A stretch of 5,145 bases of DNA, taken from assembly GCA_028288545.1 (NCBI GenBank), contig JAQBNQ010000176.1, forward strand, positions 1 through 5,145, written 5' to 3'. The translations under genes and the position numbers were made by a program. Numbering within the stretch: position 1 is the first letter of the stretch; each line of letters begins with the position of its first letter. Below are positions 1 to 5,145 of the stretch, one piece after another. This DNA is from Bacteroidota bacterium. GTDB lineage: Bacteria > Bacteroidota > Bacteroidia > Chitinophagales > LD1. Below the pieces are notes generated by a model. That model was not told the DNA's origin. It saw only the letters and a list, made by a program, of their open reading frames with translations, and ran no database searches.

Positions 1-137
1 TCCATTTCGCTCTTATCAATCTTAAGCGAATACATTTTAGTTTTTACATCCGATGTACAGCGCTCGGAGTAAGCACAGTAGTTTGTTAGTTTTTCGTAAA
101 TCGCGGCCCCGGTTAAAGGCGTTTGTCTTTTAGCCAT
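1..137 (-). CDS. recX: RecX-family regulatory protein, N-terminal 45 residues (partial)
   Basis: Reading the minus strand from the ATG at 137-135 gives an open frame to the window edge, so the gene continues to the left. The visible protein begins MAKRQTPLTGAAIYEKLTNY and continues with YCAYSERCTSDVKTKMYSL (residues 20-38). This matches the first helical repeat of Bacteroidota RecX proteins (typical wording YCAYQER, then an EVR-K-L segment). RecX proteins bind RecA and modulate its filament, so a cytoplasmic role in recombination and the SOS response is expected from the family. ATG at 137 is preferred: an in-frame stop lies six bases beyond the only other candidate, a TTG at 143. There is no clear Shine-Dalgarno, as is usual in this phylum. 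The gene is divergent from the MFS gene across a 38-bp gap. The call rests on 45 residues only; the three-repeat RecX fold cannot be checked here. Confidence 0.75.
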   Translation of the reverse strand, partial: MAKRQTPLTGAAIYEKLTNYCAYSERCTSDVKTKMYSLKIDKSEM

Positions 138-152
138 ATGCAATTAGCTTCG
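122..152 (+). promoter_or_regulatory. Candidate Bacteroidota-type promoter for the MFS gene
   Basis: TTTG at 122-125 is followed after exactly 19 bases by TAGCTTCG at 145-152. This matches the Bacteroidota consensus TTTG-N19-TAnnTTTG with one mismatch in the -7 box. A start of transcription near 157 would leave a leader of about 20 bases before the TTG at 176. The -33 box lies inside the first codons of recX. Confidence 0.5.
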
Positions 153-162
153 TTTCTTTAAC

Positions 163-170
163 CGAAGATA
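163..170 (-). promoter_or_regulatory. Candidate -7 box for recX
   Basis: On the minus strand this reads TATCTTCG, one mismatch from TAnnTTTG. It sits about 25 bases before the recX ATG. No good TTTG is found at the expected -33 spacing (only a weak ATGG-like tetramer near 190), so this is a weaker call than the opposing promoter. It would place the recX promoter inside the first codons of the MFS gene. Confidence 0.3.
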
Positions 171-175
171 CTCTT

Positions 176-1450
176 TTGAAAACCAGCAGGCCCATTTTAC
201 TATTACTGATTGCCAACTCTATATCGGGAGTTGCCCAGGGGATTTCGATGCTGGCCATACCCTGGTATTTTACCGCGGTGGTTCATCGCGAAGCGCTTTT
301 TGGCAAGGCCTATTTTATTATTACAGCTATATCGCTGGTATGGGGTTTATATGCGGGCACCCTTGTTGACCGGTACGACCGCAAAAGGATTTTCCTGCTT
401 ATTAACCTAAGTGGGTTGGCGGTTCTTTCGTTTATAACAGTTATTGGTTTTAGTCAGGGGGCATTGCCATGGTACCTTGTTACACTTGCTTTTGCCAATA
501 CCGTGCTTATCTACAACATCCATTTCCCCACCCTTTATGCTTTTGCGCAGGAAATAACACCCAAAGACCAATACCGGCACGTTACCTCGTTACTGGAAAT
601 ACAGGGCCAGCTTACTTTTACAATTGCCGGCGCACTGGCGGCTATATTACTGAAGGGAATTGACCATCATCTCAATTTTTTTGGTTTTGAAATGACGCTG
701 CCCTTTGCTATAAGGCCCTGGAAAATCTATGAGATATTTGCGGTTGACGGGGCTACGTACCTTATTGCGTTTTTCATTATTTACAGGATCCGGTTTCAGC
801 CATCGGCTGATAAAAAAATTGATACAAGCGGCCTTGCGGAACGAATGAAAACCGGGCTGCGGTTTTTACGGCAACATCCACTGCTTTTTCATTTTGGCAA
901 TGCCTCTTTATTGGTGTTTTTAACCATCCTTATTTTCAGCACTTATGTACAGCCCGTTTTTGTGGATTCGTTTTTAAAGCAAAGCGGAGATGTTTATGCC
1001 TTTGGCGACATGGCTTTTTCGTTCGGCGCGCTTTTGGCGGGGTTTCTAACCACAAAATTGTTTAGCGAAAAACATGCAGTGCGCGGAATTATTATGCTTA
1101 GCGTTTTGGCCGCCGCGACTTATGGCGTAATGGCTTTTAATAAGGTGCTGCTCATTTTCTTTGCGGCTAATTTTATCATAGGCTCCTGCAATGCAGGTAT
1201 CAGGATTCAGCGTATCACCTATTTATTCCATCACATACCCAATCATATTATAGGCAGGGCCAGCAGCGTGTTTTTTGTTATCAATGTTACCTTGCGCCTT
1301 TGTATGATCAGCGCTTTTACACTTCCGTTTTTCCATTTTGGGGGTAATATTATATGGGCAGTAGTAATTATGGCCTTTACCTGCCTGGCAGGGGCCGTTA
1401 TTTTAATGCTCAATTACAATAAACTAATGCAGGAGCCTGTTGTACACTAA
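176..1450 (+). CDS. MFS transporter, MFS_3/efflux-type
   Basis: This encodes a 424-residue inner-membrane protein with about twelve hydrophobic segments. My rough placement is 6-33, 42-62, 72-92, 97-122, 139-160, 184-204, 240-262, 272-293, 301-321, 323-343, 359-384 and 391-413. The cytoplasmic loop after segment 2 carries the MFS motif A as GTLVDRYDRKR (residues 61-71), with Asp65, Arg66, Arg69 and Lys70. IIGRASSVF (358-366) is the wording seen before segment 11 in MFS_3 proteins, the group containing EntS- and macrolide-efflux-like exporters. A charged loop at about 205-235 separates the halves. Proton-driven export of a small molecule is the family expectation; the substrate cannot be read. 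The start is a TTG: no ATG or GTG occurs between it and the in-frame stop at 131-133, and it gives a normal short cytoplasmic N-terminus before segment 1. The gene appears monocistronic, with a terminator 16 bases after the stop. Confidence 0.85.
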   Translation: MKTSRPILLLLIANSISGVAQGISMLAIPWYFTAVVHREALFGKAYFIITAISLVWGLYAGTLVDRYDRKRIFLLINLSGLAVLSFITVIGFSQGALPWYLVTLAFANTVLIYNIHFPTLYAFAQEITPKDQYRHVTSLLEIQGQLTFTIAGALAAILLKGIDHHLNFFGFEMTLPFAIRPWKIYEIFAVDGATYLIAFFIIYRIRFQPSADKKIDTSGLAERMKTGLRFLRQHPLLFHFGNASLLVFLTILIFSTYVQPVFVDSFLKQSGDVYAFGDMAFSFGALLAGFLTTKLFSEKHAVRGIIMLSVLAAATYGVMAFNKVLLIFFAANFIIGSCNAGIRIQRITYLFHHIPNHIIGRASSVFFVINVTLRLCMISAFTLPFFHFGGNIIWAVVIMAFTCLAGAVILMLNYNKLMQEPVVH

Positions 1451-1465
1451 GAGTATATAAAAGCA

Positions 1466-1534
1466 AAACCTCCCAGGCCATTAACAGCGCACTTAAGCCT
1501 GTTGTACCTGAGAGGTTTCTTTAAATTTCTTTTT
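1466..1534. terminator. Bidirectional hairpin terminator
   Basis: AAACCTC (1466-1472) pairs with GAGGTTT (1512-1518). A C/A mismatch and then CAGG (1474-1477) with CCTG (1507-1510) continue the stem. A nested pair AACAG/CTGTT (1483-1487 with 1499-1503) folds the loop further. On the plus strand a T-rich tail follows to 1534, ending the MFS transcript. On the minus strand the tail TGCTTTTATATAC (1464-1452) is also T-rich, so it can end leftward transcripts from the small ORF next door. Confidence 0.75.
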
Positions 1535-1539
1535 ACTGC

Positions 1540-1611
1540 TTACAGTTGAACTTCTTCAACCGGCCAGTGAGGGGCAATGGGATCAATTTGAATCATACGA
1601 TTTGTTTTCAT
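1540..1611 (-). CDS. Possible 23-residue small ORF
   Basis: On the minus strand an ATG at 1611-1609 opens 23 codons ending in TAA at 1542-1540. The product begins MKTNRMIQIDP and ends HWPVEEVQL. I do not recognise it. It is too short for composition statistics, but three things support it. A candidate promoter lies 38 bases upstream, an AC-rich stretch precedes the ATG as in many Bacteroidota genes, and a strong hairpin with a T-rich tail begins 22 bases after the stop. The peptide has no signal sequence or membrane segment and is acidic towards its end. It could be a free small protein, a leader-type ORF, or a chance ORF within a non-coding small RNA of about 190 bases. Conservation of the reading frame would decide. 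Confidence 0.4.
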   Translation of the reverse strand: MKTNRMIQIDPIAPHWPVEEVQL

Positions 1612-1648
1612 GCTTGTGTTTACGAACTAATAGCAGCGGGGGTTTCAG

Positions 1649-1678
1649 GTAAGATACCAGTTAAGCCTTGTTTGCAAA
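1649..1678 (-). promoter_or_regulatory. Candidate promoter for the minus-strand small ORF
   Basis: On the minus strand TTTG (1678-1675) is followed after 18 bases by TATCTTAC (1656-1649). The -7 box keeps TA and the first TT of TAnnTTTG but loses the final TG. Transcription would begin near 1643, about 32 bases before the ATG at 1611. The TTTG lies within the perfect palindrome GTTTGCAAAC (1670-1679), which could also be a protein-binding site. Confidence 0.35.
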
Positions 1679-1685
1679 CGGCTTT

Positions 1686-1734
1686 ACTTGTAGGGAAAGT
1701 GCATTGACTTGTAAATAGCGAACTCTTTGCAAGT
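1686..1734. repeat. 21-bp-spaced short repeat (acttgta)
   Basis: ACTTGTA occurs at 1686-1692 and again at 1707-1713. TGCAAGT at 1728-1734 is an inverted 6-of-7 match. The three starts are exactly 21 bp apart, about two helical turns, which would put the copies on one face of the DNA. The array ends just upstream of the candidate -33 box of the 1784 gene, a plausible activator position. The units are short, so chance is a real alternative. Confidence 0.3.
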
Positions 1735-1735
1735 T

Positions 1736-1770
1736 TTTGGAAACCGGTAAAGTTTTAGCGCTTACATTTG
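1736..1770 (+). promoter_or_regulatory. Candidate promoter for the exported-protein gene
   Basis: TACATTTG at 1763-1770 is a perfect match to the Bacteroidota -7 box TAnnTTTG. The nearest TTTG (1736-1739) stands 23 bases upstream, at the long end of accepted spacing. Transcription would start around 1775-1777, leaving a leader of under ten bases before the ATG at 1784. That unusually short leader is either real or a sign that the box is fortuitous. Confidence 0.4.
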
Positions 1771-1783
1771 CCCGCTTTCCGCA

Positions 1784-3385
1784 ATGAAAAAACTAATATT
1801 CCCTTTAGCGATTCTCTTAAGCCAGTTTTCACTTGCCCAGTACCCTTTAAAGTCACATCAGTATTCAACGCAAAGCGAAGAGGGGTTTTTGCCATGCAGA
1901 GATACTTTTTCTTTTATCCAACTTCATTCATCGTATGATATTGGTGTTATCCTTCCATCTTGGATGCCGGTTATCGATAAAAACTACGTAGCTATACTTG
2001 AAGGCAAAGTGACGTATAATCTTGTAAACGGCACTGATGGGCCGCATATCAGCGAAGAAGACCTTCCTTTTTATCATTACTCGCACGATATGGATTTTAA
2101 TATTGTGCCCGATAAAACTGATGATAACCGCTTTACCAATTTACTTCCCTACCTGGTTTATAAAAAGGAAAAGGGTAACGATACAGTAATGCACAGCACC
2201 ATAGGCTGCGAGTGGGAATGTGGAATGGCTACTAATAATCGCATTAACCCTTTGCAGGCCGATAATGATGCGGGCCGTAGCGGAGGATTTTTTAGTGCCG
2301 GGCACGAAATGGGCGACCTGATATGGAACTGGCCCTGCCCCGGCGACTGGGCGCATGTAGAAGGAAATTATAGCTGGGACCGCGGACATCCGCCAAGTGA
2401 AGCTGAAATACATCCACCCAGGTTCACGGCTTTTAAAAGAGTCTTACTGGACCGTATAATTATTGGCGATAGCTCCGTAAAATTTGCAACCCGGGTTGAC
2501 ATATTTGCCAGTGGCGATGGTGGGGCTTTAATGAACAACCGGTACAACTCGCCCGCCTTTGTAAAGCGGGTTAACATGAGCAGCAAAGACTATGAGTTTA
2601 CGGTAAAGCTGGATGTGCCAAGGCCCTCGGCAAAAGCGCATATGCGCTTTGCAATGATAAAGCACAAGGGCGATGATTTTTCTACATCGGAAATAATTGA
2701 ACCGAATGAGGATTCGGGTACCGTTAATATTATCATTCCGTGGAAAACGAAGAATGCCAACGATCTTGAAATTTATGCCCGTACCATTTATTTATATTGG
2801 GATGAAGGAAGCGGCGCATCAGCGGCTTACCCGGTAGATATTTACAAAGTAAAGCTGAACAAAATTCACTTCCGGCATTTGGATGAGATATTGAGCAAGG
2901 CGGAGGTTCGGTTGTTTGTGAATGTGGGTAGCGAATGGATTTTTATGAATGATTTTTTTGCCAAAAAGGGAAAGGTGCTTTCAAAAGGTTTAGGTAAAAC
3001 ATTTAAACACACCTGGAACCTGAACAACGAGTTTACAGTGTACGTTCCGCGCGGAAAAAGCTTTAGGGTTTATATGAATGGCTGGGAGGCCGATGGTATT
3101 GACCTGCTGTTTGGGAATTTGCTCGACCCCGGTTCTTTGTGCAACCGCAAAACTAAAAGGTTTTTTAAGAACAGCATTTTTTCGTTTGGCAAAATGTGGA
3201 TGAAGGGCTGCATGGACGATAGCTATGGCGAAACAAGTAAGTTGCATGGATACGATAACCTGGGAAAGACAGATCATATCACCAACTCACCGCAAAGCGG
3301 TATGAACGACGACCCATGCCCCGGTAGCAAATACCCACTAAAGGATAGGGTATTTTTAACCTACACTATTGAAAAAGTAAATTGA
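1784..3385 (+). CDS. Uncharacterised exported two-domain protein
   Basis: The 533-residue product starts with a Sec-type signal peptide: two lysines, a hydrophobic core, and a likely type I cleavage after SLA (Ala18, mature end Gln19). No lipobox is present, so a soluble periplasmic or secreted protein is expected. I do not know a named function. The first domain (about 40-240) holds motifs that resemble those of a family of uncharacterised secreted proteins: HYSHDMDFNIVPD (98-110), CEWECG (142-147), and DWAHVEGNYSWDRGHPP then EIHPP (188-212). His98, His101, Asp102, Asp104, Glu143, Glu145, His202, Glu208 and His210 are candidates for a metal site. A second, beta-rich domain follows (about 365-445), with EVRLFVNVGSEW and GWEADGIDLLFG (433-444). 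The mature protein has seven cysteines (38, 142, 146, 185, 453, 476, 512), so disulfides are possible. The gene stands alone and converges on the lipoprotein gene. The gene call is firm; the metal site and domain limits are inference. Confidence 0.85.
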   Translation: MKKLIFPLAILLSQFSLAQYPLKSHQYSTQSEEGFLPCRDTFSFIQLHSSYDIGVILPSWMPVIDKNYVAILEGKVTYNLVNGTDGPHISEEDLPFYHYSHDMDFNIVPDKTDDNRFTNLLPYLVYKKEKGNDTVMHSTIGCEWECGMATNNRINPLQADNDAGRSGGFFSAGHEMGDLIWNWPCPGDWAHVEGNYSWDRGHPPSEAEIHPPRFTAFKRVLLDRIIIGDSSVKFATRVDIFASGDGGALMNNRYNSPAFVKRVNMSSKDYEFTVKLDVPRPSAKAHMRFAMIKHKGDDFSTSEIIEPNEDSGTVNIIIPWKTKNANDLEIYARTIYLYWDEGSGASAAYPVDIYKVKLNKIHFRHLDEILSKAEVRLFVNVGSEWIFMNDFFAKKGKVLSKGLGKTFKHTWNLNNEFTVYVPRGKSFRVYMNGWEADGIDLLFGNLLDPGSLCNRKTKRFFKNSIFSFGKMWMKGCMDDSYGETSKLHGYDNLGKTDHITNSPQSGMNDDPCPGSKYPLKDRVFLTYTIEKVN

Positions 3386-3396
3386 TTGAAAACTTT

Positions 3397-4071
3397 TTAA
3401 AGTCCGGCTAAAGAAGTGAAAGCTCCGTTTGTAATTTGCTTAACGTTACCGTGCTTGTCGTACATTTTAGCTGTAAACACGCCCTTAAAGGTTGTGTACG
3501 CGCCTGTAGAATCGCCGCGTTCGGTAATTTGGAAAGTGCTGCCTGTTTGATCGCCGTTGGTGGTCCAAACAACGCCCTTGTTATCCAGTATAGCTACATA
3601 AGCCCCGCTATTGGTTGTGGTTGAATAGCCAAATGAACCGGGGCTAAGCATGTTATAATTGGTTTGTTTAATCGGCGCTACGTAAACCCTTACTGCCAGC
3701 TTTTTTACCTCAATAATAGCAGTGGTGGTAATTTGTTGGCCTGTAACATCTGTAGTAACCCATTTGCCGCCAGTTTCGCGGATGGAAATGTTGCTGTCAT
3801 GGTCTTCATTGCCATGGCCACAACCATTATCTTCATCTTCGTCTTCAGTAGCCGTGGTATCGGAAAAATACTTCGCGGTGCCTTGTACATTAACCAGGTC
3901 GCCACCCAGGGTTGCTGATAAAAAAACAGGAGGCGCGGCTGGTGTAGAAGTTGTATTTGTATTAGAAACTGCAGCAGGGGCTACTGATTCTTTTTTGCAA
4001 GCGGATATAAAAATGACAAGGCATATTACGCCAATAGCCAATAGCGATTTGGGGTTAAAAATGTGGGTCAT
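3397..4071 (-). CDS. Small lipoprotein of unknown function
   Basis: From the ATG at 4071 the product is 224 residues long, with a lipoprotein signal: a hydrophobic stretch followed by ISAC-KK, the lipidated residue being Cys25. Removing ten residues encoded from an upstream GTG (4101) gives a signal peptide of normal length, so ATG 4071 is chosen. After Cys25 comes a Ser/Thr/Ala/Pro-rich linker to about residue 50. A run of Asp/Glu with Gly, His and one Cys follows (EDEDEDNGCGHGNEDHD, 76-92), which might bind a cation but fits no EF-hand-like motif cleanly. The rest looks like beta strands. The end, FKGVFTAKMYD then ITNGAF (195-218), resembles the C-terminus of DUF6252-like Bacteroidota lipoproteins, in which a GxF-type strand precedes an IT-G-F segment; that family link is tentative. 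The stop is 11 bp from that of the convergent exported-protein gene, leaving no room for a separate terminator. Confidence 0.8.
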   Translation of the reverse strand: MTHIFNPKSLLAIGVICLVIFISACKKESVAPAAVSNTNTTSTPAAPPVFLSATLGGDLVNVQGTAKYFSDTTATEDEDEDNGCGHGNEDHDSNISIRETGGKWVTTDVTGQQITTTAIIEVKKLAVRVYVAPIKQTNYNMLSPGSFGYSTTTNSGAYVAILDNKGVVWTTNGDQTGSTFQITERGDSTGAYTTFKGVFTAKMYDKHGNVKQITNGAFTSLAGL

Positions 4072-4145
4072 AGATTTCTGTTGAAAATCTAATATAAACA
4101 CTTTATCCAGCTTTATATAGTCTGGTTGAAACCAAAAAATAAGAT

Positions 4146-4163
4146 GTTGACCAATAGGTCAAC
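4146..4163 (-). terminator. Inverted repeat with T-run, probable terminator of the kinase gene
   Basis: On the minus strand GTTGACC-TATT-GGTCAAC forms a perfect 7-bp stem with a 4-base loop. ATC and then TTATTTTTTGG follow (down to about 4133). It lies about 90 bases after the kinase stop and upstream of the lipoprotein gene, so it would separate the two transcripts. The symmetry could equally be an operator for the lipoprotein gene. No clear TTTG/TAnnTTTG promoter was found between it and the lipoprotein start. Confidence 0.5.
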
Positions 4164-4202
4164 TTGATGCGTTTTTTCTTTGGACAGAAACCATCAAATT
4201 CA

Positions 4203-4247
4203 GGGCAGACGTAAGGCCAATTTCCGGGCAGACACGCGGGTCTGCCC
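4203..4247. repeat. GC-rich gggcagac repeat/hairpin, REP-like
   Basis: GGGCAGAC occurs directly at 4203-4210 and 4226-4233. The second copy pairs with GTCTGCCC (4240-4247) across a 6-base loop to give an 8-bp GC-rich hairpin. There is no T-run after it on the minus strand, so it is a poor intrinsic terminator for the kinase gene, which ends seven bases away. The composition is clearly richer in GC than the surrounding intergenic DNA. It looks like a dispersed intergenic palindromic element; copy number cannot be checked here. Confidence 0.5.
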
Positions 4248-4253
4248 CTACAT

Positions 4254-5145
4254 TTAATCTTCTAAAACGATGTCGAATTGAACCAGGTCTATAAAGTCCT
4301 TTACGCGGTCTTCTATTTCGTGGTTGGTAAGGGTTCTTAGTCTTTCGGTGCCGAATTTTTCTACGCAAAAAGAGGCCATGGCCGATCCATATATAATAGC
4401 GCGTTTCATGTTTTCGAAACTAATATCACGGGTCTTATCGAGGTAGCCACAAAAGCCACCCGCGAAAGTATCGCCAGCACCTGTTGGGTCAAAAACATCT
4501 TCAAGCGGAAGGGCAGGGGCAAAGAAAACTTCATTTTCATGAAAGAGTAAAGCGCCGTGCTCACCTTTTTTAATGATGAGGTATTTAGGGCCCATGGTCA
4601 GGATCTTTTTAGCCGCTTTAACCAGGGAATATTCGTTGCTTAACTGACGGGCTTCGGCATCGTTTACCGCCAGCACATCAATTTTGCCAATGGCAGTAAC
4701 CAGGTTATCGCGGAACGCATCGGTCATCCAAAAATTCATGGTGTCAAGTACTATCAACTTAGGGCGCTGCTTCATTTGGTCTATCACCTTTATCTGCAGG
4801 GCCGGGTCGATATTGCCTACCAAAAGTATATCGCTTGTTTTGTAGGCTTCGGGCAAAACCGGGTCAAATTCCATCAACACGTTCAGGTCGGTAATCAGGG
4901 TGTCGCGGGTGTTCATGTCCAGGTGGTATTTCCCACTCCAGAAAAAAGATTTTTTGCCAGCCTTAATTTCAATGCCGCTGGTATCTACTCCACGGGCTTT
5001 TAGGGCCTCCAGTTCGTTCATATCAAAATCATCGCCAATAACCGAAACGATGTTTACCTTTTTAGAAAAGTACGAAGCGCTCCATGCAATATAGGTAGCA
5101 GCGCCGCCAACAATTTTATCGGTTTTACCAAATGGGGTTTCAATG
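4254..5145 (-). CDS. PfkB-family sugar/nucleoside kinase, 5' end cut by window
   Basis: The frame is open from the right edge, giving 296 visible residues and a TAA at 4256-4254. The first ATG in the window (5021) is internal: codons upstream encode IETPFGKTDKIVGGAATYIA and VSVIGDDF, the conserved N-terminal substrate-binding region. Only about a dozen residues should be missing compared with related proteins of about 305-310. Visible landmarks are the GGAATY sugar-binding turn (13-18), VGNIDP (109-114), LDTMNFWM (133-140), an N-D-A-E motif (161-164), and the PfkB signature DPTGAGDTFAGG (219-230). Asp225 is the expected catalytic base and GAG the anion hole. The enzyme should phosphorylate a hydroxyl of a sugar, nucleoside or related substrate with ATP in the cytoplasm. 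The substrate cannot be assigned from sequence alone. It shares strand with the lipoprotein gene but is separated from it by an inverted repeat, so co-transcription is unlikely. Confidence 0.92.
   Translation of the reverse strand, partial: IETPFGKTDKIVGGAATYIAWSASYFSKKVNIVSVIGDDFDMNELEALKARGVDTSGIEIKAGKKSFFWSGKYHLDMNTRDTLITDLNVLMEFDPVLPEAYKTSDILLVGNIDPALQIKVIDQMKQRPKLIVLDTMNFWMTDAFRDNLVTAIGKIDVLAVNDAEARQLSNEYSLVKAAKKILTMGPKYLIIKKGEHGALLFHENEVFFAPALPLEDVFDPTGAGDTFAGGFCGYLDKTRDISFENMKRAIIYGSAMASFCVEKFGTERLRTLTNHEIEDRVKDFIDLVQFDIVLED

Noticed and set aside
1466..1611. Amino-acid-type transcription attenuator with leader peptide
   Set aside because: The small ORF has a single Trp codon and no run of one amino acid. 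The minus strand downstream of the hairpin carries only the antisense of the MFS gene, so there is no gene to attenuate.
2552..2570. CCCGC/GCGGG hairpin in the exported-protein gene
   Set aside because: It is a 5-bp stem within coding sequence with no T-run; it is expected by chance.
2141..2586. Two minus-strand ORFs (90 and 72 codons) inside the exported-protein gene
   Set aside because: They overlap the conserved motif region of a 533-codon gene and have no start context or recognisable protein features.
2990..3277. 95-codon minus-strand ORF inside the exported-protein gene
   Set aside because: It is an antisense shadow of a well-supported coding frame with no independent support.
3722..4084. 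120-codon plus-strand ORF antisense to the lipoprotein gene
   Set aside because: It mirrors a gene with a clear lipoprotein signal. Its product is low-complexity Ser/Val-rich sequence arising from the antisense of the acidic stretch, with no recognisable domain.
4072..4101. GTG start adding ten residues to the lipoprotein
   Set aside because: It would put ten extra polar residues before the signal peptide and move the lipobox Cys to residue 35; the ATG at 4071 gives a normal signal.
5019..5021. Kinase start at the ATG at 5021
   Set aside because: The upstream in-frame codons encode the conserved PfkB N-terminal region, so the gene runs off the window edge.

Overview
The window reads as part of a Bacteroidota chromosome, most likely Sphingobacteriaceae (Mucilaginibacter/Pedobacter-like). 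The evidence is a RecX N-terminus and a PfkB kinase whose wording is typical of that group, genes without clear Shine-Dalgarno sequences, several candidate promoters of the Bacteroidota form TTTG-N(~19)-TAnnTTTG, and an ISAC-type lipoprotein signal. The genus is an inference. No phage, insertion sequence, CRISPR, tRNA or rRNA signal was seen.

Layout, left to right. Positions 1-137 (minus) hold the start of a RecX-type regulator, cut by the window edge. A 38-bp gap separates it from a divergent 424-residue MFS efflux-type transporter (176-1450, plus) that starts with TTG. Candidate promoters for the two genes interlock in and around this gap. Positions 1451-1783 form a 333-bp stretch without a conventional gene. 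It holds a bidirectional hairpin terminator, a possible 23-codon minus-strand ORF with its own candidate promoter, a 21-bp-spaced repeat, and a TACATTTG promoter box just before the next gene.

Positions 1784-3385 (plus) encode a 533-residue exported protein of no function known to me. It has conserved-looking His/Asp/Glu motifs and a second beta-rich domain. It converges, with an 11-bp gap, on a small lipoprotein gene (3397-4071, minus). Positions 4072-4253 hold an inverted repeat followed by a T-run (probable terminator of the kinase transcript) and a GC-rich gggcagac repeat that looks like a dispersed intergenic element. Positions 4254-5145 (minus) are a PfkB-family sugar/nucleoside kinase lacking only about its first dozen codons.

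The genes do not form one operon: strands alternate and only the lipoprotein and kinase share a direction, with a probable terminator between them. The exported protein and the lipoprotein both act outside the cytoplasm, but nothing in the sequence ties them functionally. The items most worth a second look are the small minus-strand transcription unit at 1455-1678, the uncharacterised exported protein, and the overlapping recX/MFS promoters.
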